A DNA stretch of 64,000 bases from Hyphomicrobiales bacterium. Lineage in GTDB: Bacteria; Pseudomonadota; Alphaproteobacteria; Rhizobiales; Beijerinckiaceae. The translations under genes were made by a program, and so were the position numbers. Of this stretch, positions 54,634 through 63,951 are shown piece by piece; within the stretch, counting starts at the first letter, position 1; every line of letters starts with the position of its first letter. The DNA lies in NCBI GenBank assembly GCA_027484655.1, contig JAIXSM010000005.1, positions 50,451 to 114,450 on the forward strand, in the 5' to 3' direction. The notes under the pieces are model-generated. The model did no database searches, was not told the origin of the DNA, and worked only from the letters and a program-made list of their open reading frames with translations.

Positions 54634-55968
54634 ATGTCTCCCTTGATGAGCCGGCGACAGGCGGTCGCGGGATTGGCGTTTACGGTAGGCTTGCCGGGTG
54701 TCCTGCGGGCGCAGGACGCGTTTGACGTCGATGTGGTGGTGGTGGGCGCCGGCGCGGCCGGCGTCGCCGCTGCGCAGGAGCTTCGCCGACTGGGCAAGCG
54801 CGCGTTGGTGCTGGAGGCGCGTGGCCGTGTGGGCGGGCGCGTCCACACCGACCGCTCGCTAGGCGCGCCGTGGGATGCGGGCGCGCTCTACATCCATTGG
54901 TCCGACCGCAATCCGTGGACCGAAATGGCCGCCCGATTCGGATTCCAGACCGTTGATCCTTCCACGCTCTCGGGGGGGATGCGTTTCTTCGACTTCAGCG
55001 GCCCGCCTGATCCTCGCCAGCGGCGCGGTGGGTTCTGGCTCGTGCAGCAGATGTTTGACACCGATCACGAGCCGGTGCCGGACGTTTCGATTCTGGAGCG
55101 CGTTGGCGGCCCGGCGTCCGAGGTCGCGGAAGCCGCCATGGCGCTCTCCCGCATGTCCCTGGGCGATGAGCCCGAGCGTATCTCCGCGCTGGATTACGCG
55201 CGCCTGTGGGCCGGCGACGATCTTGTGGTGCGGCAGGGCTATGGAGCGCTGGTCGAGCGCGCTGCGCAGGGCCTCGACGTGCGCCTCTCAACGCCCGTGA
55301 CGGCAATCGACTGGTCCGGCGCGGGCGTGCGTGTCAGCACCGCGGCGGGCGTGATCGCGGCGCGCGCGGCGATTGTGACGGTTCCCGTCGGCGTCCTGCA
55401 ACGTGGCGGCGTGCGCTTCACGCCGGAGCTGCCTCAACGCACCCGCGACGGGCTGGCAGGGCTTGGCATGGGCGCGCTGTCAAAGATCGCGCTGCGCTTC
55501 AACGGCGAACGCTTCGGCCTGGCGCCGGGCACGGACCTGTGGGCGCGGCTTGGCGCGCGGCGATCCTTCAACTTCGAGTGCTTCACGTGGGACCGCGACA
55601 TCGTGATCGCGTTCTTTGGCGGCGACCATGCGCGCGAGATCATCTCGCTGGGCGAAGCCGGCGCCGTGCGGCTTGCGCTTGAGGAGTTCAAGCGGCTTGT
55701 GGGTCCGCAGGCCGAGCGCGCTTTTGTCGGAGGGCGTCTCGCCGGGTGGGCGGCCGATCCATGGGCTATGGGCGCCTACTCCCACGCGCTGCCGGGCCAC
55801 GCAGACGCACGGGCGCGGCTGGCCGAGCCGGTGGGCGACCGCATCTGGTTCGCCGGTGAGGCGACGGCGGGGTGGGGCGCCGGGGAAGACTTTGGCGGCG
55901 CCATGACCGCAGGCGGCGCCTGGATCGCCGGCGCCGCAGCCGCGCGAGCTATCGTCGCGCTGGGGTGA
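54634..55968 (+). CDS. Tat-exported FAD amine oxidase-like protein
   Basis: A 444-residue flavoprotein of the monoamine/polyamine oxidase family. A twin-arginine signal is at the N-terminus (MSRRQAVAGLAFTVGLPG, then VLRAQ), followed by the FAD motif VVVGAGAAGVAAAQELRRLG and the GRVGGRVHTD block. The C-terminal FAD closing motif is IWFAGEATAGWGAGEDFGG. ATG 54634 is preceded by AGGAGGGG. It should act in the periplasm on an amine. The substrate is unknown. Confidence 0.9.
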   Translation: MSPLMSRRQAVAGLAFTVGLPGVLRAQDAFDVDVVVVGAGAAGVAAAQELRRLGKRALVLEARGRVGGRVHTDRSLGAPWDAGALYIHWSDRNPWTEMAARFGFQTVDPSTLSGGMRFFDFSGPPDPRQRRGGFWLVQQMFDTDHEPVPDVSILERVGGPASEVAEAAMALSRMSLGDEPERISALDYARLWAGDDLVVRQGYGALVERAAQGLDVRLSTPVTAIDWSGAGVRVSTAAGVIAARAAIVTVPVGVLQRGGVRFTPELPQRTRDGLAGLGMGALSKIALRFNGERFGLAPGTDLWARLGARRSFNFECFTWDRDIVIAFFGGDHAREIISLGEAGAVRLALEEFKRLVGPQAERAFVGGRLAGWAADPWAMGAYSHALPGHADARARLAEPVGDRIWFAGEATAGWGAGEDFGGAMTAGGAWIAGAAAARAIVALG

Positions 55969-55971
55969 GAG

Positions 55972-55991
55972 ATGGCGGCCTGAGCCGCCAT
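55972..55991. terminator. Hairpin between convergent genes, possible terminator
   Basis: ATGGCGGC, loop CTGA, GCCGCCAT: a perfect 8-bp stem between the stop of the oxidase gene and the stop of the convergent SDR gene. No T run follows on either strand, so intrinsic termination is only possible. Confidence 0.4.
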
Positions 55992-56001
55992 CCAAAGTGT
56001 G

Positions 56002-56754
56002 TCAGGCGTTGCCCGGCATCAGCGTGGTGCAGCCGCCGTCGATGAACAGCGCGGCGCCAACGATGAACTCGGAGTCATCCGAGACGAGGAAGAGCGCGGC
56101 GCGGGCGAGATCCATCGGCACGCCGGGACGGCCCACAAGGTTGAGCACGGGGCGCGTGGGATCGAACTCATCCTTGCCCACCGGCGAGCCGATCTTGTTG
56201 GGCACCACCGCGTTGACGCGGATCTTGTGCGGCGCGAGCTGGATGGCGAGCGACTTCGTCAGGTTCACCACGCCGCCCTTGGCGGCTGTGTAGGCGATGG
56301 CGCGGTCGCGGCCGTAGTAGCCTGACGTGGACGACACGTTGACGATCTTGCCGCCGTGGCCGCCGTCAATCATCGCTTTCGCTGCATACTTCGAGAAGAG
56401 GAACGGCGAGGTGAGCGTGATCGCCAGCACCCGGTTCCATTCCTCCGTGGTGACTTCGAACATGTTCTTGTTGTCCGAGATCGCCGCGTTGTTCACCAGA
56501 ATATCGACGCGACCGAACGCCGCCTTCACCTCATCGACGCAGCGCTTGATGTCGTCTTCCTTGCCCACGTCGCAGACGAACGCCTTCGCCTTGCCGCCAG
56601 CCGCGACGATGTCTGCCGCCACCTTCTCGCCGCGCGCGCGGTCAAGATCCACCACGGCGACAGTGGCGCCCTCGGACGCGAAGAGCTTTGACGTGTCCTC
56701 GCCGATGTTGCGGCCAGCGCCGGTGACGATGGCGACCTGATCTTTCAGTTTCAT
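56002..56754 (-). CDS. Short-chain dehydrogenase/reductase (SDR)
   Basis: A 250-residue SDR. The cofactor motif TGAGRNIGEDTSKLF begins at residue 11. Asp in VDLDRARG after beta-2 suggests NAD preference. NNAAIS, the catalytic Ser in NVSSTSGY and YTAAK (near residue 155) are present. It follows the hydantoinase subunit genes on the same strand, 15 bp after the B subunit, and probably belongs to that operon, acting on the product of the ring-opening reaction or on a related acid. Confidence 0.93.
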   Translation of the reverse strand: MKLKDQVAIVTGAGRNIGEDTSKLFASEGATVAVVDLDRARGEKVAADIVAAGGKAKAFVCDVGKEDDIKRCVDEVKAAFGRVDILVNNAAISDNKNMFEVTTEEWNRVLAITLTSPFLFSKYAAKAMIDGGHGGKIVNVSSTSGYYGRDRAIAYTAAKGGVVNLTKSLAIQLAPHKIRVNAVVPNKIGSPVGKDEFDPTRPVLNLVGRPGVPMDLARAALFLVSDDSEFIVGAALFIDGGCTTLMPGNA

Positions 56755-56769
56755 GTTTCTCTCCCTGGC

Positions 56770-58512
56770 TCAGGCGTGCGTTGTTGCGCGCCGCTTGTCA
56801 TTTGTGGCGGCTTCATCGATGGCGAAGTCGTCGCCGTTGCGCGTCACCACGACGCCGTAAATGTCAGCGGCGGCGGCAAGCGACACGTAGCCCTCCTGCA
56901 CATCGCGCAGCACGCGTCGCGGATCACGCTTCATCGCTTCGCCAAGGCCGCCGCCGCCGGGCGTGTCGAGGCGAAAGCGATCCTGCGCCGCAAGCGGATA
57001 ATCCGCATAGCGCGTGGGCAGACGCTTCTGGCGCTCTGTCTCCGGGTTCATGATGATGTCGCCAGTGCGGCCCTTGCCGCCGCCCGCCGCGCCATAGGGC
57101 GCGATGACATGCTTGGTCGAGCGGATGGAGAAGCGCGCGTCCGCGAGATTTTCATACTCGCGACGAATGCCCATGCCGCCGCGGAACTCGCCAGCGCCGC
57201 CGGAATCCGGGATCAACTCGAAGCGCAGAACCCGTGTGGGGAACTCGCTCTCGATGATTTCAATCGGCGCGATCTTGGCGTTCGACTGGTTCACCGACGT
57301 GCCGGACTGCCCATCCTTGGCTGCGCGCGCGCCCGCGCCGCCGCCCAGAATCTCGTACTGCACGTAGCTTTTGCCCGCGAGCGTCGAGCGCCCGCCGATA
57401 ATGATCGAGCGGCTGCCGCAGCCATCCGCGCGCGCCATCTGCGGCGCAATCTGCGTCATCGCGGAGAAGATCGCCTCCACCGTGGCGTGAACGGTGGGGT
57501 TGTAGGTGTTCACCGGCGCCGGGAAGCGCGGGTTCATCACCGAGCCCTCGCGCGTCTTGATGGCGAATGCGTTCATCAGCCCGCTATTGATGAAAATATG
57601 CGGATCGACGAGCGCGATGAGGCAGTAGCAGCAGGCGCCGCGGATCACCGGCGGGCGGATGTTCGCCGGCCCCTTGGTCTGGTCCGCGCTGCCCGTGAAG
57701 TCGAAGGTGATGCTGTCGCCCTTCTTCTCAATAACAACGTGGATGCGCACGGGCTTCTCGAGATCGATGCCATCGTCATCGACGAAGCGCTCAGCCTCAT
57801 AGCGGCCGTCGTTCCACTCGGCGATGGCCGCGCGCATGCGCCGCTCGGCCAGTTCGAGCAGCTTGTCGAAGGCGGCCAGCGCCTCCGTCTTGCCGAACTT
57901 CGTCAGCAGTTCGCCCAAGCGTTTTTCGCCAAGGCGGGCAGAACCAAGTTGCCCGCGAATGTCGCCCAGCACGAGTTCGGGCGTGCGCGAGTTCGTGGCG
58001 ATGATGCGCTCGATCTCGATGTTGCGCTGGTAGCCGCGCTGATAGCGCACGGCCGGCAGATGCAGGCCCTCGTTGAAGACCTCCTTCGCCTGGCCGGAGC
58101 AGGAGCCTGGCACCGGGCCGCCGATGTCGCTTTTATGCGCGATGGAGCCGCAGAAGCCGATCAGCTCGCTATCATGAAACACGGGCGTGATGACGCACAT
58201 GTCCGGCGCGTGGGGGCTGCCGCCATGGTACGGATGGTTGATGAGGAAGGCGTCGCCTTCCGCGATGTCGTCGTAGCTTTCGATCACCGCGTTGCAGCAG
58301 GCGGGGAACGAGCCGATGTGCAGCGGCAGCACCACGTGCTGCGCGACGACATCGCCGCGCGCGTTCATGAACGCGCAGGACGCATCCTGGCTCTCGCGCA
58401 CAATGGTGGAGTAACCCGTGCGGAAGAGCGAGTTCTGCATCTCAAGCACGATGCCTTCAAGGCTCGCGCGCATGATTTCGATGTGAACAGCGTCGAGGGC
58501 CGAAGCGCTCAT
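56770..58512 (-). CDS. hyuB: Hydantoinase/oxoprolinase B-type subunit (HyuB)
   Basis: A 580-residue B subunit. The N-terminus reads VHIEIMRASLEGIVLEMQNS. Family blocks follow: DAFLINHPYHGGSPHAPDM, VRYQRGYQRNIEIER and the C-terminal LRFELIPDSGGAGEFRGGMG. The A subunit gene lies directly upstream (one base between stop and start on this strand). Together they use ATP to open cyclic amides or carboxylate ketones. The exact substrate (hydantoin, oxoproline, acetone-like) cannot be told. Confidence 0.93.
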   Translation of the reverse strand: MSASALDAVHIEIMRASLEGIVLEMQNSLFRTGYSTIVRESQDASCAFMNARGDVVAQHVVLPLHIGSFPACCNAVIESYDDIAEGDAFLINHPYHGGSPHAPDMCVITPVFHDSELIGFCGSIAHKSDIGGPVPGSCSGQAKEVFNEGLHLPAVRYQRGYQRNIEIERIIATNSRTPELVLGDIRGQLGSARLGEKRLGELLTKFGKTEALAAFDKLLELAERRMRAAIAEWNDGRYEAERFVDDDGIDLEKPVRIHVVIEKKGDSITFDFTGSADQTKGPANIRPPVIRGACCYCLIALVDPHIFINSGLMNAFAIKTREGSVMNPRFPAPVNTYNPTVHATVEAIFSAMTQIAPQMARADGCGSRSIIIGGRSTLAGKSYVQYEILGGGAGARAAKDGQSGTSVNQSNAKIAPIEIIESEFPTRVLRFELIPDSGGAGEFRGGMGIRREYENLADARFSIRSTKHVIAPYGAAGGGKGRTGDIIMNPETERQKRLPTRYADYPLAAQDRFRLDTPGGGGLGEAMKRDPRRVLRDVQEGYVSLAAAADIYGVVVTRNGDDFAIDEAATNDKRRATTHA

Positions 58513-58513
58513 G

Positions 58514-60577
58514 TTACGACCTCCCGGCGAGAATGATCATGTTGCGGTATTCATCGACCCGTACGCTCTGGCCCGGGAAGACGACAGTGGTGCAATCGAG
58601 CTGGTCAACGACGGCGGGGCCGTCAAACGTCACGCCCACGTCGAGCTTTTCGCGCTGGTAGACAGGGCATTCAGTCTCGACGCCGTCAAAGCGCATGACG
58701 CGCCGCTCGCGCACTGCGTCCGCCAAGGCCAGGCCCTGCGGCTCAAACGTGCGCTGGCGCACGGGCGGCACGACGCCCACGCCACGCAGGCGCCACGAAA
58801 CGATTTCAACCGTCTCGTCCGGCGCGGTGTGGCCGAACGAGCTGGCGTGCAGCTCATCAAAGCGCTTGCGCAGCATGGCGCGGTCGCCGGGCTTGAGCGG
58901 CCATTCGCACGGCACGGTGATCTCGTAACCCTGACCGGCGTAGCGCATATCCAGCGCAGCTTCGATGCGCACGGCGGCGTCTGCAAAGCCTTCGTCGGCG
59001 AGTTCGGCGCGCGCGTCCTTGGCGAGTTCATCGAACGGGGCGTTGATCTCGCCCTCGGTCAGCGTGTTGATAGCGGCCAGCCGCGAGCGGATGTAATCGT
59101 GCTTCACGTCCGACATCAGCAGGCCCATGGCCGAGTAGACGCCGGGATACAGCGGCACGATCACGCCCGCCATGCCGAGGTTCTGCGCGATCTGCCCCGC
59201 GTGCAGTGGACCAGCGCCGCCGAACGCCAGCAGCATGAAGTCGCGCAGGTCGTGGCCGCGCATGGTGGAGATGGCCTTGATCGCCTCCTGCATCTTCACA
59301 TTGATGATGCTGACGATGCCTTCAGCCGCTTCGCCCACAGAGATGCCGAGCGGCTGCGCCACCTTTGTTTCGACGGCCTTGCGCGCAAGGCCCACGTCGA
59401 GCTTCATCTTGCCGCCGAGAAAATTGTCGGGGCTGAGATAGCCGAGCGTCGCATTGCAGTCGGTGATGGTGGGCTGTTCGCCGCCGCGCAGATAGCACGC
59501 GGGGCCGGGCACGGCGCCGGCGCTTTCCGGGCCAACGATCAGCGATCCGAAGCGATCCACATGGGCGAGCGTGCCGCCGCCGGCGCTCACCGTGTTGATC
59601 TCGATCATCGGGAGCGCAATGTCGCGCCCCTCGATCTTGCCGCGGTTGGCGATGGAGGGCTCGCCATCCTTGATGAGCGCCACGTCGCAGGAGGTGCCGC
59701 CCATGTCGAATGTAATGAGATTCTGATAAGGCGTCGTGCGGCAGGTCTGGATGCAGGCGGTAATGCCGCCGGCGGGGCCCGAAAGCACCGTGGCCACGGC
59801 CTTCTTCGCGGTGGCTGCGAACGTGGACATGCCGCCGTTCGACTGCATGATATACTTTTGCGGCGTGTTCACGCCGGCGCCGGAGAGGCGCCCGTCGAGG
59901 TTGGCGATGTAGCGGGCGAGGATCGGCTGCAGGTACGCGTTGATGACGGTCGTCGACAGCCGGTAGTACTCGCGGATCTGCGGCACGATATCGCTCGACA
60001 GCGATACGTTGCAGCCGGGCATTTCCGCTTCGATGATGTCGCGCACGCGACGCTCGTGCTGCGGATGCAGGAACGAGAACAGCAGGCAGACCGCGATGGA
60101 GTCCACGCCCGTCTTCGCAAGCTCGCGCACGGCGCCGCGCAGCAGCTCTTCATCCAGCGGCAGCAGCACTGTTCCGTCGAACGCCACGCGCTCACGCGCC
60201 TCGATGGTGCGGCTCTGGGGCGCCAGCATCGCTGGCTTGTCGTAGAAGATGTCGAAGATCTGCGGCCCGTGCGGGCGCGATTGCTCCTGCACCTCGTAAA
60301 TGCCGCGAAAACCTTCCGTCACCACAAGACCCGTGCGCACGCCCTTGCCTTCGAGCAGGGCGTTGGTGCCCACGGTGGTGCCGTGGCAGAAATAGGCGAT
60401 GTCGGAGGGCTTCACGCCACGTTCGATCAGCAGGTCAACGCCCGCCAGGATCGCGCGCGAAGGATCGTCCGGTGTCGAGGGCACCTTGGCGATGGACACT
60501 TCCTCGGTGGTCTCGTCGAAGTATACGAAATCGGAAAATGTGCCGCCCGTATCGACGGTGACCCTGAAGCGACCCAT
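58514..60577 (-). CDS. hyuA: Hydantoinase/oxoprolinase A-type subunit (HyuA)
   Basis: A 687-residue ATP-binding A subunit of the actin-like ATPase fold. It starts GRFRVTVDTGGTFSDFVYFD, and has CHGTTVGTNALLEGKG near residue 65, ITFDMGGTSCDVALIKDG near residue 290, and AFGGAGPLHAG near residue 445. ATG 60577 is chosen; the preceding GCAAGG serves as a ribosome site, and a 130-residue upstream extension is low-complexity and overlaps the divergent gene. It heads an operon with hyuB and an SDR gene. Confidence 0.94.
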   Translation of the reverse strand: MGRFRVTVDTGGTFSDFVYFDETTEEVSIAKVPSTPDDPSRAILAGVDLLIERGVKPSDIAYFCHGTTVGTNALLEGKGVRTGLVVTEGFRGIYEVQEQSRPHGPQIFDIFYDKPAMLAPQSRTIEARERVAFDGTVLLPLDEELLRGAVRELAKTGVDSIAVCLLFSFLHPQHERRVRDIIEAEMPGCNVSLSSDIVPQIREYYRLSTTVINAYLQPILARYIANLDGRLSGAGVNTPQKYIMQSNGGMSTFAATAKKAVATVLSGPAGGITACIQTCRTTPYQNLITFDMGGTSCDVALIKDGEPSIANRGKIEGRDIALPMIEINTVSAGGGTLAHVDRFGSLIVGPESAGAVPGPACYLRGGEQPTITDCNATLGYLSPDNFLGGKMKLDVGLARKAVETKVAQPLGISVGEAAEGIVSIINVKMQEAIKAISTMRGHDLRDFMLLAFGGAGPLHAGQIAQNLGMAGVIVPLYPGVYSAMGLLMSDVKHDYIRSRLAAINTLTEGEINAPFDELAKDARAELADEGFADAAVRIEAALDMRYAGQGYEITVPCEWPLKPGDRAMLRKRFDELHASSFGHTAPDETVEIVSWRLRGVGVVPPVRQRTFEPQGLALADAVRERRVMRFDGVETECPVYQREKLDVGVTFDGPAVVDQLDCTTVVFPGQSVRVDEYRNMIILAGRS

Positions 60578-60770
60578 CCTTGCGATGCTCCCGCGCTTTT
60601 CGACGCTGTGCTTGCCGACGCATTTTCGCGCCTGCGTTTCATCCCTCCGCGCTGTGTTGCAGCGCAGGGCCGCCAAACTAGTCAGGCAAGCGCCGCTGTC
60701 AACCGCGCGTCCCACGCTATATCTTCGCCGCGGGCGTTGCCGCCACGCAAGCGAAGGGGGAGGCCCTGAA

Positions 60771-62018
60771 TTGAGCCAGCGCGAGCTTCTGCAAGACATT
60801 TTTCGCGCGGCGGTCGCCGCCGCTGATCCTGCGCTGGTGACGCCCCGCTTCTTGCCGTCGCCGCCCCGGGGCCGGCTCCTCGTTCTGGGCGCCGGGAAGG
60901 CGGCGGCCAGCATGGCCCGCGCGGTTGAGCAGGCATGGGGCGGTCCGCTTGAGGGGATGGTGGTCACCCGCTATGGCCACGCGCTCCCTTGCGAGCGGAT
61001 CGAGGTTGTCGAGGCGAGCCACCCGACGCCGGACGCCGCAGGAGAGGCGGCGGCGCAGCGAATGCTCGATCTTGCGCGCAGCCTGGGGCCCGACGATCTG
61101 GCGCTGTGCCTCATCTCGGGCGGCGGTTCAGCTTTGCTGTCTTTGCCTGCGCCCGGCCTCACGCTGGCTGACAAGCAGGCGGTGAACGGCGCGCTGCTGC
61201 GGTCCGGGGCGCGGATTTCGGAAATGAACGCCGTGCGCAAGCACCTTTCCGCCATCAAGGGTGGTCGGCTGGCGGCGGCAGCGTATCCCGCGCCGATGGT
61301 GACGCTTATCATCTCCGATGTGCCGGGCGACGATCCGGCTGTCGTGGCCTCCGGCCCAACCGTCGCCGACCCCACCACCTTCGCGCAAGCGCGTGAGATC
61401 CTGACGCGCTACGGTATCCACGAGCCTCGCGCCGTCATCGCGCACCTTGAAGCCGCTCTCGATGAAACGCCCAAGCCGGGCGATCCGCGCCTTGCGCGCA
61501 GCGATGTGCGGGTGATCGCCACGGCGCGCCGCTCGCTTGAGACCGGCGCAGAGGCGGCGCGCGCTGCCGGGTATGAGCCCGTCATTCTCGGCGACGATCT
61601 GGAGGGAGAGGCCCGTGAGCTTGGCGCGGAGCACGCGGAGCTGGCGCTGAAGGCGCGGGCGGCGGGACGGCGCTGCGCCCTTTTGTCCGGCGGGGAGACC
61701 ACCGTGACGGTGCGCGGCGCGGGCAGGGGCGGCAGAAACAGCGAGTATCTGCTGGGCCTTGCGCTGGCGCTTGATGGCGCTCCGGGCGTTCACGCCCTTG
61801 CGGCGGACACGGACGGGATTGACGGCAGCGAGGGCAATGCCGGCGCCACCTGTGGTCCCGATACGCTCGCGCGCGCCGCCGCTGCGGGCGTTGACCCCGG
61901 CGCGGCGTTGCGGGGCAACGACTCGTGGGCGGTGTTCAGCGCGGCGGGGGAGCTTGTGACAACAGGCCCCACGCTCACCAACGTGAACGATGTGCGGGTG
62001 ATCCTCGTCGATCCGTAG
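60771..62018 (+). CDS. Glycerate 2-kinase (DUF4147/MOFRL family)
   Basis: A 415-residue kinase. The N-terminal DUF4147 domain has RGRLLVLGAGKAAASMARA and CLISGGGSALLSLPAPG. The conserved VRKHLSAIKGGRLA region comes next, and a C-terminal MOFRL domain with LSGGETTVTVRGAGRGGRNSE-type block and ADTDGIDGSEGNAGA. The start is TTG 60771 after a strong GGGGGAGG; the frame extends upstream without conserved content. It makes 2-phosphoglycerate from glycerate, as in glyoxylate or serine-cycle metabolism. It is divergent from hyuA. Confidence 0.93.
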   Translation: MSQRELLQDIFRAAVAAADPALVTPRFLPSPPRGRLLVLGAGKAAASMARAVEQAWGGPLEGMVVTRYGHALPCERIEVVEASHPTPDAAGEAAAQRMLDLARSLGPDDLALCLISGGGSALLSLPAPGLTLADKQAVNGALLRSGARISEMNAVRKHLSAIKGGRLAAAAYPAPMVTLIISDVPGDDPAVVASGPTVADPTTFAQAREILTRYGIHEPRAVIAHLEAALDETPKPGDPRLARSDVRVIATARRSLETGAEAARAAGYEPVILGDDLEGEARELGAEHAELALKARAAGRRCALLSGGETTVTVRGAGRGGRNSEYLLGLALALDGAPGVHALAADTDGIDGSEGNAGATCGPDTLARAAAAGVDPGAALRGNDSWAVFSAAGELVTTGPTLTNVNDVRVILVDP

Positions 62019-62888
62019 TTACGCGTTGCGTCGCAGCTTGTCGGCGGAGGCGACAATCGCGCCGCTGACGATCAGCGCGCACGCGAGCCAGAGCGAGGCC
62101 GTCGCCTGCGCGTAGCCCGAGACCACGAGCGCGATGGTCGAGAGCAGCGGCGCGGCGTAGGCGCTCACCCCCAGCATACGGATGTCGCCGCGCTTGCAGC
62201 CGATGTCCCAAGCGTAGAACGCTGCGCCCACGGGGCCGAGGCCGAGCGCGATCACCGCGGCCCACGCGCCCGCGGCTTGCGGCCAGACGGTCGTTTCGAA
62301 CGCAAGATGCGCGGCGAGGCTGAGAATCGCGGTCACAGCGCAAAAGCCAACCACCGCGTCCGTCGGCACGCTCGCCATCCGCCGCGACAGCACGGAATAC
62401 CCCGCCCAGAACAGGGCGGCGGCGAAGGCGAGCGCGTAGCCCAGCGCGTGCTCCGGGCGCGCAGCGAGATCCGCGCTCCATGACAAGGCGGCGACGCCCA
62501 CAAACCCGAGCAGCGCGCCGGCGATGTGGAAGCCGCGCAGACGCTCGCCGGGCAGCAGGCTGGAGAAGACGACGATCAGCAGCGGCCACAGATAATTCAC
62601 GAGCGAGGCTTCGGCCGGTGGCGCGATGCGCAACGCGGCGAAGTAGAGCGCGTGATAGCCGAACAGCCCGGCCACGCCATGCAGCCAGACGAGCGGCGGT
62701 TGCCGCAGCGCCTTCGCGCGGGCGGGCTCGCGCACCCACGCCAGCGCGGCGGCGAGGGCGCCGATGGCGAAGCACATGGCGTTCATCTGGAATGGCGGAA
62801 TGGGGCCAGAGGCGGCGGTGAGCGCCGCCAGCAGGCTCCACATCACGATGGCTGAAAAGCCGATCAGGGTCGCGCCGGCGCTGGACAT
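62019..62888 (-). CDS. EamA/DMT-family exporter
   Basis: A 289-residue membrane protein with about ten hydrophobic spans in two EamA repeats (for example ALYFAALRIAPPAEASLVNY and the second half SYLWP/FSSLLPGE-type pattern followed by GLGPVGAAFYAWDIGCKRGD). It resembles YdcZ/RhaT-type metabolite exporters. Its stop is directly next to the glycerate kinase stop. The substrate is unknown. Confidence 0.9.
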   Translation of the reverse strand: MSSAGATLIGFSAIVMWSLLAALTAASGPIPPFQMNAMCFAIGALAAALAWVREPARAKALRQPPLVWLHGVAGLFGYHALYFAALRIAPPAEASLVNYLWPLLIVVFSSLLPGERLRGFHIAGALLGFVGVAALSWSADLAARPEHALGYALAFAAALFWAGYSVLSRRMASVPTDAVVGFCAVTAILSLAAHLAFETTVWPQAAGAWAAVIALGLGPVGAAFYAWDIGCKRGDIRMLGVSAYAAPLLSTIALVVSGYAQATASLWLACALIVSGAIVASADKLRRNA

Positions 62889-63006
62889 CGCGCGGTTTTC
62901 TTCTGGTCGGCGGATCCGGTCAAGGCCGCGCCCGCCAGATATCTTGGCGCATCGGCGCCATGCTTGCTAAAAGGATCCGCCGCAGGGCGTAGAAGGAGTG
63001 TAAGCG

Positions 63007-63336
63007 ATGGCCGGGACGATCGTCGAAGACGTGAGCCTGAATGAACTCAAGCAGGGGCTCGCGGACGGCTCGATCATTCTGGTCGACATTCGCGAACAGT
63101 ATGAGTGGGATGCCGGTCACATCCCTGGCGCAACCTTTCATCCGTTGTCGGCTTTCAACCCGTCGGCGCTGCCCAAAGCCGACGCCGGCCAGCGCGTCGT
63201 GCTGCACTGCCGCTCCGGTAGGCGCACGCTCATGGCGCTGGAGGCTGCGCAGGCTTCGGGGCGCGACGACATCCGCGCCCACTTTGGCGGCGGGATGCTC
63301 GCCTGGGAAGGCGCGGGCGAAACCGTCGAGCTGTGA
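63007..63336 (+). CDS. Single-domain rhodanese
   Basis: A 109-residue rhodanese. It has the DIREQYEWDAGHIPGA motif and the active-site loop LHCRSGRRT with Cys68. It lacks a signal sequence, so it should act in the cytosol as a sulfurtransferase. It starts at ATG 63007 after GGAGTG. There is no sulfur gene directly beside it. Confidence 0.92.
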   Translation: MAGTIVEDVSLNELKQGLADGSIILVDIREQYEWDAGHIPGATFHPLSAFNPSALPKADAGQRVVLHCRSGRRTLMALEAAQASGRDDIRAHFGGGMLAWEGAGETVEL

Positions 63337-63434
63337 AGATCACGCGGATGTGACCCTCCGCCGGGAAACCGGCGGGCGGTGTATCACGTACTTCGCCTAG
63401 GCTATGATCTCAGAACTCGAACGGGAGAAAATGC

Positions 63435-63875
63435 ATGATTCGTAGTTTTGGCGCCGCTGTCGCCTTGTTCGCAACTCTCGGCGCCGGCGTCGCCTTTGCT
63501 CAAGGCGACGTGATCGCCCAGCGCAAGGCGCTCATGAAGGCCGTGGGAGACGGAAACCGCGGGCCTGCCGCCATCCTGCGCGGCGAGCAGCCCTTCAGCC
63601 TCGCCGTCGTGCAAGCTGCGCTCAAGAACATTGAGACCGCCGGCCGCGAATCTTTGAAGCTCTACCCCGACAACAGCAGGACCGGCGGCGACACGGCGGC
63701 TCTCCCGAAGGTCTGGGAAACCAAGGCCGACTTCGACGCCAAGCTCCTGAAGCTGGAGGCCGACGCCAAGGCCGCCATGGTGAAAATCACCGACGAGGCG
63801 AGCTTCAAGAGCGAGTTTCCGGCGCTGCTGAAGAATTGCGCCGCATGCCACACGGACTATCGCGCTCGCCGCTGA
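63435..63875 (+). CDS. Cytochrome c' (class II cytochrome c)
   Basis: A 146-residue exported cytochrome c'. The signal peptide lies at residues 1-22 (MIRSFGAAVALFATLGAGVA). A four-helix bundle follows with VIAQRKALMKAVGDGNRG at the start, and the heme motif CAACH at 135-139 close to the C-terminus, the hallmark of this class. It may bind NO or act in electron transfer. A further exported protein seems to start 76 bp downstream. Confidence 0.93.
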   Translation: MIRSFGAAVALFATLGAGVAFAQGDVIAQRKALMKAVGDGNRGPAAILRGEQPFSLAVVQAALKNIETAGRESLKLYPDNSRTGGDTAALPKVWETKADFDAKLLKLEADAKAAMVKITDEASFKSEFPALLKNCAACHTDYRARR

Positions 63876-63951
63876 GTCAACGCGATCGCTCGCCGCTTCG
63901 CTGCGGCGGGCGCCCTTCGCGGCCTTGTGACTGTCCACCGGAGTTGAGCGC

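Noticed and set aside
60578..60967. Upstream extension of hyuA (about 130 codons)
   Set aside because: Low-complexity sequence overlapping the divergent glycerate kinase start; the conserved N-terminus begins at ATG 60577.
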